Origin: Malachius bipustulatus
Taxonomy: Eukaryota > Arthropoda > Insecta > Coleoptera > Melyridae
Assembly (NCBI GenBank): GCA_910589415.1
Contig: OU342633.1
Location: 55,980,404 to 56,044,403, forward strand
Direction: 5' to 3'
Length of the DNA: 64,000 bases
Below, piece after piece: positions 55,009 to 64,000 of the stretch (positions are counted from its first letter, which is position 1; every line of letters begins with the position of its first letter). The translations under genes and the position numbers were made by a program. Under the pieces are notes generated by a model. That model saw only the letters and a list, made by a program, of their open reading frames with translations, was not told the origin of the DNA and ran no database searches.

Positions 55009-55432
55009 GCTTATAAAACACCGCCGGGGGTCTTGTCTATTAGAGCAACAGTTTCTCTAATTGTTGGTAGTTTCCGTCACTTACACAGATGTCACTACTT
55101 GATACAAGTCCCGCAGTTCCATGTGAATAATTATCCGAATACAGTATCAACTGATCTTTAGCTAGAGCTAGAAGTAGACAATTACGATTGTTGATATGAC
55201 ATGCCGATGAGCTCTAATAAGAGCGAAATGGCCATCCATGTCTTCAACATTGTTTTTGTCTGCTTTTGGCTTGAGATCAGTATTATCTATGAGCCCTTAG
55301 AACCCAAACAAACATCTTCTTTTCACTAATACGTACTTTGCTCGAATAACTCTCCACTTTGTTGTTGTAATAATTTATAATAATATATAATTTTTTTTTT
55401 GTTGCTTTCTTATGCTACATTATAATCATATT

Positions 55433-55994
55433 ATACAGGATGATCAGTAACTCGCGCACTCAGAGCATGCTGCGATAAACTTCACTTTTTAAGAGTGGTA
55501 AATTTTCTTACTGCACTGTTGTAAGTTCTCTTCTTCCAAAGATATTACCATTTTTGTAGAAAAAAAGGTGGCAACACTGCAGCACTGAACATGTGTATAA
55601 GTTCGGGTTAGAGATGGTATTGTTATCATTTTCATTTCCATAGCAACGAAGGCATTTGAATATTTTATATTCTCAGTTGTGTTTAGGCAGTTACCAGACT
55701 TCAAATTTCGTTCAAATTTAAGTTTTTCATCAATTTCCAACATTCTCAATTCCTCTGCAAAGAGGTTTTGTGGATAAAAAAATTGATGAATTATATGGTA
55801 TCCGTCCCAGACATTACAGTAAACTGAATTTTTCATTAATCTTTATCACGGTTATTGAAAACTCGGATGAGGTACACTCTGTAGTTTTAAAACCAACGGT
55901 TGGGTTCAATTTTTTTTTTTGCAGAATATCTTTAATTTTAATGGGCTCTATATGGCCCTGTATTCGGAGTGCGCGAGTTACTGATCACCCTGTA
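55433..55994. repeat. Foldback element T (TACAGGATGATC...GATCACCCTGTA)
   Basis: Left GATCAGTAACTCGCGCACTC pairs with the right GAGTGCGCGAGTTACTGATC. The inner arms are less well conserved than in other foldbacks, but ACTTAAATTTG/CAAATTT-type blocks remain. The two longer open frames (55489-55836 minus and 55770-56093 plus) lie across it and show no domain. Confidence 0.8.
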
Positions 55995-56449
55995 GAAGAG
56001 TGTCCAGAAACTAAATTTATTGGCGGTTTCAATGACATCCCCTGCCTTACTCCAGATGCAATAAATTGGTTACAAAGTCTAAAACCAATCTAAACAGGAT
56101 GGTGTGTCTAGGTTTTTTATGGTGCACTGACTGCAAAGCAAATGCTTCACCAGGATGTCAACAACTCATCCTCATATTCTACAAACCGTTCTACACCCCC
56201 CCCCCCCCCCATAATAATGAAATAAGCATCAAATTGTGCAACTTTTCTCTAATTTAACCCAGCCTGTATCTCTTGCCATTTCCAAGAAAGTACTGCCACT
56301 TACACTGTATATTATGTGGGCGATACCGAATTGGGCGAAGGATTTTGTTATTCACTAATCCCAGGGGTCAATTGGGCGACAAACGAGAAACTAGGGGATT
56401 ATAAGAGATAACTGGACAGACAAGAAATACATATGCGGCCTTGCCCATA
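55995..56449. other. Interval with a poly-C run and single element ends
   Basis: A run of 14 C lies near 56197-56210. A right-hand end-like stretch (CTCTAATTTAACCCAGCCTG) resembles the ends of J and R without its partner. GGCGATACCGAATTGGGCGA (about 56319) is the left side of an outer inverted repeat (see 56318-57930). Confidence 0.5.
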
Positions 56450-57313
56450 TACAGGGTGGTCCAACTTAAAACGTCAGGACTTTACCAAACGATAGATAAC
56501 GTTAAAATAATGCCAGTTTCTTTAATACGCTTATAGCCGGGAAAGCTTCCTTTTCAAGTTACAGGGTGTTGAAGTTTTGGGAAAAAAATAATGTTTTGTG
56601 AATATTGTCAAAACGACTGCTTTAAAAAAATTGAAATTTGGCACGCAGCATGAGCTATAAGTATCTTTCATGATTTACGGCTTATGGTGATAAATTGCGA
56701 CTACCAGCGACGGAGATATGGGTGTGCCATTGCCCCTTTTCAAAAAAAAAAATTGACGCCACTGACTCTATGGTTACTGACAATTGTTACATTAGTTAGG
56801 TGTTGTTTATTTCTGTTATTTAATTATTTAAGTAAAAGTTATTTGATTAGAATTTGTCTGTTATTCTGAAAATGGCTAGGGATATTACCTAAGAAAACCT
56901 GAATTATCTCGAAAAAGGTTCCCATTGAGAAAAAAATTAGAGAGTACTTTTTTGTTCTAAAAAGCATGGGGCATAGAATAGTATTACTAAATTTGCCATG
57001 AAGTCAGTGGCGTCCATTTTTTTTTGAAAAGGGGCGATGGCACACCCATATCTCCGCCGCTGGTTTTCGCAATTTATCACCATAAGCCGTAAATCATGAA
57101 AGATACTTAACTCATGCTGCCTGCCAAATTTAAATTTTTTTAAAGCAGCCGTTTTGACAATATTCACAAAATATTATTTTTTCCCCAAAACTTCAGCCCT
57201 GTATCTTGAAAAGGAAGCTTTCCCGGCTATAAGTGTATTAGAGAAACTGGCATTATTTTAAATTTATCTATCGTTTGGTAAAGTCCTGACGTTTTAAATT
57301 GGACCACCCTGTA
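56450..57313. repeat. Foldback element S (TACAGGGTGGTCC...GGACCACCCTGTA)
   Basis: The left arm after TACAGGGTGGTCCAACTT pairs with the right arm before AATTGGACCACCCTGTA. Shared blocks include ACGTCAGGACTTTACCAAAC. The inner arm contains GCGACGGAGATATGGGTGTG, and near the loop CGCCACTGACT / AGTCAGTGGCG. The centre is near 56880. Confidence 0.95.
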
Positions 57314-57451
57314 TATATCAGTGTTGCCAGATTTATTTAGTGGTGCTTTTAGTAGATCGGATAGGTATACCTAATCAATTTATTATTAATAATTGAAGTC
57401 GAGTAGGCAGTAGGTACGTACCTACCTATGGCTATATGTTGCACTTTAGCG

Positions 57452-57536
57452 TCATCGGTAAGTCAGGTCTTTGGTCAGGTGAAAAAAAAAATTAAAAAAA
57501 AAACCTACTCTGACCAAAGACCTGACTTACCGGTGA
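57452..57536. repeat. Hairpin of 85 bp with A-rich loop
   Basis: GGTAAGTCAGGTCTTTGGTC pairs with GACCAAAGACCTGACTTACC. The loop is A-rich. It is unrelated to the TACAGGGTG ends. Confidence 0.9.
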
Positions 57537-57942
57537 GTTTTAGTGAGGAAAAAAAATACCACTATAATTAATAATTATAATGTGTATCGCCATATTCATT
57601 ATATGTATATTACTTTTCTATTGATGTTTCATGTTTCTGCTGTAGGTATAGTATAAAATAATTGTAAATGCACTAAGGGCTTGATGATGTATTTGATAGA
57701 ACGTAAAAAAATATTGCATCAAGTATTAATATTATTTATTTATTTTTTTCAATTTTATTTAATGTAGAAAATCGGAATTTCTGTAAAATCTGGCAAAGTA
57801 GCCATACAAGAGCATGCAAATAACTCAACGGTATTTAGAAATTCCTTCGCCCAATTGAGCTCCCGGATTATAAGGACCCCCGGCGTGACGAAGGGTCACA
57901 CAGGTAATTTCGCCCAATTGAGAAACGCCGATATTATGTATA
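57537..57942. other. Short non-coding interval
   Basis: AT-rich, with the right end of the outer inverted repeat at about 57840-57930. No gene. Confidence 0.45.
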
Positions 57943-59219
57943 TACAGGGTTAGAAGTATTTAAAGGGCCCCACTACAAGGATATCTTGAACCATTGAAGA
58001 TACGAGTTCAGTTAAATTAGAGAAAAGTCGCGCTATTTTTAGATGAGTATTTTGCGATTTTTTTTTTTTGAAATATCCCCAGTATTTCCGGAAATTCCTG
58101 AAAAAACTGAAAAATCGATATTTCTAATTTTTTCCATATCTTTTTTATTATTGGAGATTAATGAATTATCTTTCGTATGCTCAGATAAGTCGCCAAGAAC
58201 TACCCATCTGACGTTTCAAAAATTTTCCAAGCTGAAAAAAATTCCAAATTTTTTATTCTTCTTTTTTCAAGGAAAAACAGAAAGTTTTTCACTGAAATAG
58301 GTCAATATATGAAGTCATGCCTGATAGTTTTTTTTTTTAATTTCTCTATGATATTCTATCTAAAAAGTTGTATTTTTTCTAAAGAAAAAAGAACAAACAT
58401 TTTTGAAATTTATTTTCTGAAGTTTAATAATTTTTGATTTCCACTATTTTTTTCATACCGAACGACATAAAAAAGTAATATGGCGGCTATAAGAAAAACG
58501 AAAGTTGACTGTGAAAATTTTGGGATCTATTATAGTAGGATTAACTTTAAAAAGTCAGATGTGACATCACACTAACCGTCCGAATTAATATTTTTAATTT
58601 CACCAGAAAATGTCAAACAGTTAATTGTCAAGTTGTGAACGAACGTAAATTATTGAAGGAATCATTCAAACAATTAATTGAAGCGCTTACGTCAGTTTGA
58701 GAGCCACTGACAACTACATAAAGTTTATTCACGTAATGACATTCTATCCTCTGTGTTGTGCATTTAATTCTCATTCAAAACCAATGTTGACGTATACTTA
58801 TTTATGCGGGATGGAGTGTTTAGACAAACTGGACGGTTACTATAAAAACACGTACATGAAACAAAATAAATCGAACTATCAAAAGGATGTGTATTCTTAA
58901 TCGATACGTATGACTTTTTAGACTTTATTGGACTATAGTCGGTTTTGAAAATTTTTGAAACATCAGATTGGCGACTTATCTAAGCCTACAAAAAATTATT
59001 CATTGATTAATTATTATCAATAATAAAAAAAGTATGGCTAAGATAAGAAATTGTGATTTTTCAGTTTTTTCAAAATATTCCAGGAACCGTCACAGATATC
59101 TCGCATGTTTTGACAGATATGTGATGGTCACAAAATTGCGTATTATTTTCTCTAATTTAACCGAACTCGTATCTTCAATGGTTTAAGATATCCCTGTAGT
59201 GGCCCTTTAAATAGTATAT
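57943..59219. repeat. Foldback element R, right end lost
   Basis: It begins TACAGGGTTAGAAGTATTTA. The left GATACGAGTTCAGTTAAATT and CTCATTTAGAG-type blocks pair with the right TTTAACCGAACTCGTATC. The pairing runs to about AAGGGCC near 59210, but the final CACCCTGTA is missing. The interior near 58540-58920 is not part of the arms and contains a 67-codon open frame without any recognised motif. Confidence 0.85.
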
Positions 59220-59785
59220 TTCTCCAAAATCGCGAAATTTCGATTTTAAAAAGGCTCCTGTAGCTTTATCTTTCAAGATTTTGCACTCTTGTAAAACTTT
59301 CAGAGCAATTTGGATTTTCATTGAAAAAATTTCTTCCAAAAGTAGCGTTATATTCTACAGGTGTCGTTTCAAAATTCCAGAAATCCGGTTTTTGTCGTCT
59401 CATTTCAGGTCGCACGTTTTCAATCTAGGGGACTGAAAGTTTTGTGGGAGTAAGGCATCCACAAGGAGTGGTCTGGTGTTGCACTTGAGCAAAATCGGCC
59501 GAGTCGTTTAAAAATGGAGGCCATTTGAATTTTCGGAAAATTTGCTATTTTTTCAACTCCTGTAGCAAGATGGTAGAAAAACTTTGAAACTAAATCAAAA
59601 GGATTGGAAGGAAATTATTTGAAATTCGAGTAAATGCAATAAAATTTGCATTATTTTAATTAATAAGCCAGTGGCGTGGGTAGGAAAAGGGTAAAAAATT
59701 GTTAATTTCTCTAACAATTTTTGAGCACATTTTTGAACGAATTGAACTGAAACTTTTACAACAGCAGACAACTCTTATACTAATG
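59220..59785. other. Relic sequence before the mariner remnant
   Basis: CCAGTGGCGTGGGTAGG near 59668 is the core motif seen in several foldbacks, here without arms. Otherwise there is nothing specific. Confidence 0.4.
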
Positions 59786-60199
59786 TTCGCACGTCGATTT
59801 TTGATGACCCACGCCCAGGTGGGTTTTCAAAATCGTTTTCTGGGATTCACAAGGTGTGATCTACATCGATTACCTGGAGAAGGGCAAAACGGTCACAGGG
59901 CTGCACTATGCCGAATTATTGGGCCGATTCGATGCCGAATTGCAGAAAAAAGTGCTCTTCCACCATGACAACGCGCCGACTCAAACCTCCGCCCAGATTT
60001 GGCCCCGTGCGACTTCTATTTATTTCCAAACTTGAAAAAGTCACTCGCCGGGCAGAAATTTGAGTCGAATGAGGAGGCCATCGCCGCCACGGAGGCCCAC
60101 TTTGCAGACCTCGAGAAAACTTATTTTTCGGACGGGTTAAAGAAGTTGGAGCATCGCTGGGTCGAGTGTATCGAGCTGAAAGGAGACTACTACCGTTGA
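59786..60199 (+). pseudogene. mariner transposase C-terminal part with internal deletion
   Basis: Translated blocks: IDYLEKGKTVTGLHYAELL, then HHDNAPTQTSAQI, then DFYLFPNLKKSLAGQ and LKKLEHRWVECIELKGDYY before a TGA at 60197-60199. This is a mariner DD34D transposase. The segment with the YSPDL motif and the third catalytic aspartate, normally between the SAQI and DFYLFPNLK blocks, is deleted. A frame change follows. The N-terminal half is missing. The element end ACTTATCGGACCGTCCTCG follows at about 60250-60268. Not functional. Confidence 0.85.
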
Positions 60200-60296
60200 G
60201 AAATAAATCGCCACTTTTCCAAAATTTTCGTTTCTCTTTTGTAGGCTAAGTACTTATCGGACCGTCCTCGTAAACAAAAATTTACAATAGGTACTA

Positions 60297-60976
60297 TACA
60301 GGGTGATTCAAAATTCAGTGCAAAGATTTTAAGGGCGTATTTACTAGTCAAAAATAAGAAGTTTTTTCCATATAATCGTATGTCCTAACTTGCTTGGTTT
60401 TCTAGATACAGGGGGTTTAATTTTGAAAAAAAAAAATAGATTTTTATCAATTTCTCAAAAACCTCTCAGCCGATTTAAATAAAATTTTATAGGCTTATTT
60501 GTTGTCATAAGGGCCTTCCTTTGATGGGAATAACATGAATTTATTAATTCCAGTGGCGTCTCAGGGGGCTGGCTTCACATCAATAATTAATGTGAATTTA
60601 TTACTTGTTTTAATAGGGCCTGGCACAGATTTTGATTTTTTTCTTGGAAACAAAGCTAGATACGAGTAAAGCTCAGGAGGCAAGAAAGTTACATTATTGA
60701 TCGCTTAATCTAAAAAATATATAAATTGTCAAAAGAGCAGTGGCGTATCATAATTTTACCTATAAGTTTCAAGTAGGTAGCCCCCTGAGACGCCACTGGA
60801 ATTAATAAATTCATGTTATTCCCATCAAAGGAAGTTCCTTATAACGACAAATAAGCCTACCAAATTTTATTTTAATCGGCTGAAAGGTTTTTGAGTAATT
60901 AATAAAAAAAAATTCTTATTTTTGGCTGGTAAATACGCCCTTAAGATATTTGCACTGAATTTTGAATCATCCTGTA
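60297..60976. repeat. Foldback element Q (TACAGGGTGATTC...GAATCATCCTGTA)
   Basis: Left TACAGGGTGATTCAAAATTC pairs with the right GAATTTTGAATCATCCTGTA. The inner arm has CCAGTGGCGTCTCAGGGGGC mirrored by GCCCCCTGAGACGCCACTGG. Near the loop another CAGTGGCGTATC occurs. The centre is near 60640. Confidence 0.93.
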
Positions 60977-63070
60977 TAGTACTACACATTCAATAGTCTA
61001 AGATTCCAACATAAATAACATCAACACTCCTAACTACGTGGGTTAGGTCGCCATCAGCACTTCATCCCCTCCAGAAACTCTGCAATAGAGTATAAGGACT
61101 CATTTACAAGAGCATAACTTTAATTCTTTTTTTTTTTTTTGAAAATGGGTAGATTTAGTTAATGTCACCAGGCAAAAAAAAAAAGATCTCATTGAGTAGC
61201 TCGAAAATAGCTCGAAATTCCTGTGCTGTTTGGGTTTCTCCACAGATTGAATTGAAAAAAGTCAGGCGTATATGATGTAAGCATTATAAAAAAAAAAATA
61301 CGATTTTCCAGAGGTAAAAGCTAGAGACAGATCGAAAATACCATTGAAGAGCTCGAAGATAACTCGATCCTCGTCATCAGTTTTTTAAAATAATGATTTT
61401 TTTTTAAATGTGTCATACTTAAATTAGGGACCTCTGTAACTACTGTAATGAAAGCGGGTGGTGGCACGGTTGCTTAGCAAGAAAATGTAAGAACTTTCGT
61501 TTGTTTTTTTTTTACAGGTAAAACCAAAGCAATGTTAAATAAATATTCTTAAACTGGCTGCCTATGCAAAAAACTTTAATGATCCATGTATACTTAGCTG
61601 CGTAAATAATTAAAATCGGACATGTTAATTTTTAATTTTTTTAACCATTTCTTTTAAACCTTTCTATTGACACAATTTGATGGTGAGCTAAAAAAATCAC
61701 CCTGTACCTATTAGTTGCAACTTTTCAGTATAAATGGTTTTCAAAATACATATTTAAAATATGTATATTTTGAATGCAAATATTTTACATAAACTGTAAT
61801 TTATTTTTCTTATTAAGCCAGAATGAAATGAGTGACAAAAAATAGGTATGCACTCTGATAAATAATCAGGCGAGCTGTTTCAGTTCTTAAAATTGTTAAA
61901 ATATAAATTAATTTTGTCCATTTATCATCAAGAAATTGAAAATTATCAAGAATAACGATAAGATAAAAAATATAAAAAATCTGCACCACCAAGAAAATCA
62001 CAGTTGTTTAAAACGCTTGGGACAGTTTGGACGCTTGGGATAATTTGGACGCTTGGGACAATCAATACCTACTTAATGTAAGTTCATGGGCAAGTACCTA
62101 CCTAGTTGTGTAGTTTTTGCATTTTTATTCTTTCGCGTAGTTTTATTATTTTTTGTTATTATTAGGTAAAGTCGTGTGTCACTATTTTCTGTGATTTTAT
62201 TAACTCGCTTCTTAGCATTTATTGTTTGCATTTATTTTTTACTATTTTTGATTTAGTAGGTACTTACCTACGTCTTATTTGCTAATATTATTTTATTAGG
62301 TACCTATGCATTCAAATTACTGAATTTCTGTTTTAATTTATTGGGATTTAGGTTCTTTGATGAAAGTATTATTTTTTTTTTAAGATTTTTATAAAAAATG
62401 AAACGTTTCGAGGCCGATCGGTTCCTTGTTCACTCGTAAAATGTAAAAACATGTAAAAAACTATAATTATTACAATAAAATGTCGTAAATGGTGCGTTTA
62501 TAAAAAAATTTAATTTTAGAAAAAATAATAAATTGACTTGATTCTTTTTGATTAAGATAGAAGAAGGTTCAAGAAAAATTATCACATTTCAATTATTATC
62601 TACTGATTAAAAAAAGTCAACAATATAGTTTTCCATGTAAAAATAATTTTAAGGAAACAATGTTGCCACATTCACAATTTTTTTTGACTTCTCACATTTT
62701 CCTAATAAATCGTGTTTGACTGTTTACCATTTTGTTTTTTAATGTAGATTTTTTAATATGTAAAAAATATTAGGTAGGTATTTATGTAATAAAATTAAGA
62801 TAGAAACTAATGATAAATAATTTTCATATAGCCTATGAGTTTTTTTTCTTCTACATGGGTCGTGCACGGATTAATTTTAAGATTATTAGTTCAGGTGATT
62901 TTTTTGATTTTTTCATGTTAATACACATGCATTTTTCATAAATAGGCCTGTTTTGGAATTTATAAAATAAACCCTAAATAAAAAAGTTAGGAATATTGTG
63001 TGGAACTTTTGCAGTTATAAATATGAATAAAATAATACGAAACATTACGTACACACGATCGTAGCAGTAG
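60977..63070. other. AT-rich intergenic region
   Basis: No gene is supported. Notable only are homopolymer runs, the 18-bp tandem repeat at 62014, and a lone CACCCTGTA at about 61698. The open frame on the minus strand at 61813-62001 has no motif. Confidence 0.5.
62014..62066. repeat. 18-bp tandem repeat, three copies
   Basis: Units CGCTTGGGACAGTTTGGA, CGCTTGGGATAATTTGGA and CGCTTGGGACAATCAA. The third is incomplete. There is no sign of coding. Confidence 0.85.
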
Positions 63071-63219
63071 CCACAGCCGATAACCCTAGAACCCAACTTG
63101 TTAACTTTGTATAGAAAAAACTAAAATCCAACAGCCCGACACTCCCATTAGTGCCGTTTGCTTACTTACATCAAAGAACTTTTTGTGCAATTTTGTCGGA
63201 AAAAATTAGATTGGAATCA
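63071..63219 (+). other. Probable 5' UTR exon of the coiled-coil gene
   Basis: A donor-like AATCAG/GTGAGG lies at 63219/63220. The preceding 150 bases are less AT-rich than the flank and carry no ATG in a useful frame. The next acceptor is the CAG ending at 63402. The start of transcription is unknown. Confidence 0.4.
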
Positions 63220-63403
63220 GGTGAGGTTTGTACCGATTAGGCATCATTTTCAATGTTTATTAGGGTAGGTACTTGAATGTTATTATTCTATTTATTGGAA
63301 TCGAATTTCCTTCTTGAAAATTAAATCAGCATTGCATCAGTTACAAAATGTCGATGACTCGAATGAATTTTTTTTACATGAATTTTCTCATTCTATTTTC
63401 AGA

Positions 63404-63721
63404 ATGGACAAGACGACTGAAATGGTGGTAGAAAAAATAAAAAATATGAAAACCAAATTGAAAGGTAAGTTGGTTAACAAACAAATTTTACTCTCGGTCC
63501 TGACACAGAGATTATTGAATAAAATAAAGTTAATACATAAATTTTTTATTTTCTTTAAATAATATTTTTATTGGTGTAATATATTTTTATTTGCAGATCA
63601 AGAAGCTGAAATCAGGCAACTTCGGGCCGAAAATGATCGGCTAAAGAAAGAATTACAAAAATGTAAGGCCCAACTGGAGCAGGTCAAGAGAGAAAATAAT
63701 TGCTTGTCAGAAAAACTCTAA
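63404..63721 (+). CDS. Small coiled-coil protein, two coding exons (61 aa)
   Basis: Exon one is 63403-63464 (ATG at 63404, acceptor CAG ending at 63402). The donor GTAAGT starts at 63465. Exon two is 63597-63721 after TTTGCAG, ending with TAA 63719-63721. The junction keeps the frame (phase 1). The protein is charged and has a heptad-like pattern over residues about 10-60 (IKNMKTKLK, AEIRQLRAEN, LKKELQKCKAQ). I do not recognise the family. The zipper resembles the N-terminal leucine zippers of some kinases, but there is no other domain. More exons may lie beyond the window. Confidence 0.6.
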
Positions 63722-64000
63722 CTATCTTCTAAATAATATTTATTTATCTGAAATTGAAAACATAAAGTGGCGAAATTTTCAGTTTCCCAGAGAAAAACAA
63801 TCATTTTTCCGTTACGCTCTCTGAACGACACATTTGCCCTAACGGTACGGTGAAGACAGAGACATCGATGTTTCAATGGTTAGGCATTTCCATCTCATCA
63901 GTCTGACACATCACCAGCACCACCACCAGAGCAGTGTGTGCCGATGAGAAAGAAAATCAAAGTATATAAGCAAACGACTTGTCGGAAATATGGTGACTTG
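63722..64000 (+). other. Downstream flank of the coiled-coil gene
   Basis: Probably 3' UTR and beyond. There is no clear AATAAA, and no further exon is recognised before the window ends. Confidence 0.4.

Larger units (their letters stand above)
56318..57930. mobile_element. Outer inverted repeat around foldback S
   Basis: AATTGGGCGAAGGATTTTG on the left and TTCGCCCAATTGAGAAACGC plus a second TTCCTTCGCCCAATTGAGC on the right form an imperfect terminal repeat. Between them lie foldback S and the hairpin at 57452-57536. It may be an older element that received S. Confidence 0.5.

Noticed and set aside
55489..56093. Open frames of 115 and 107 codons across foldback T
   Set aside because: They span palindrome arms and flank with no recognisable domain; the plus-strand frame contains a poly-T run.
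56197..56210. Poly-C run as a possible regulatory G-quadruplex on the minus strand
   Set aside because: A single homopolymer run with no conserved context; slippage is the simpler explanation.
1..64000. CRISPR arrays, bacterial operons or prophage
   Set aside because: No regularly spaced repeats with unique spacers and no prokaryotic gene packing; the sequence is plainly from an insect-type nuclear genome.

Overview
This window is eukaryotic and almost certainly from an insect genome. It is AT-rich. It holds an intron-containing host kinesin gene, an insect errantivirus (Ty3/gypsy with env), and insect-type DNA transposons (piggyBac, mariner/Tc1, hAT, FLYWCH-MULE, P-like, Harbinger-like). 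It also holds many repeats that start TACAGGGTG and end CACCCTGTA. A beetle is plausible but I cannot fix the order. Only two host genes are well supported: a kinesin-6 (KIF20/subito-like) gene in four coding exons (32034-41481, +) and a small two-exon coiled-coil gene (63404-63721, +). Nearly everything else is mobile DNA, much of it nested.

Layout. 1-5350: non-coding, with a 56-bp tandem repeat, a 1.73-kb non-autonomous hAT with a perfect 8-bp target duplication that carries a foldback element, a MITE and another foldback. 5378-9811: a FLYWCH/MULE transposase gene with a SINE at its start codon, cut by three later insertions. 9929-14337: a 4.4-kb inverted-repeat structure with a Tc1 remnant and further elements inside. 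14453-25456: a complete errantivirus (LTR, PBS, gag, pol, env, PPT, LTR) with a GAAG target duplication. Its 3' LTR holds a MITE and a 2.03-kb BEL/Pao-like solo LTR. 25621-30290: two foldback complexes. 30644-31635: a P-like element with an 8-bp duplication. 32034-41886: the kinesin gene, whose introns 2 and 3 are filled with foldbacks of 0.9-2.0 kb. 41923-46085: a half foldback and a decayed piggyBac. 46495-49245: a Russian-doll element holding a MITE, an IS630/mariner-like element and a Harbinger-like element. 49250-55010: MITEs, a second short hAT, a decayed hAT-type transposase and a 1.1-kb repeat shared with the kinesin intron. 55433-60976: four foldbacks and a mariner remnant. 60977-64000: quiet DNA and the coiled-coil gene.

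The most striking feature is a family of at least 13 long, mostly non-coding palindromes with TACAGGGTG/CACCCTGTA ends. Some share inner arm modules but differ in outer arms, and several carry a CAGTGGCG-like core near the loop. Those in kinesin introns would be transcribed as long double-stranded hairpins. The errantivirus has three intact ORFs and LTRs that look identical by eye, so it is very young, yet its 3' LTR already holds two later insertions. All coordinates and joins were worked out by eye from the sequence. Family names rest on recognised motifs, not on database searches.
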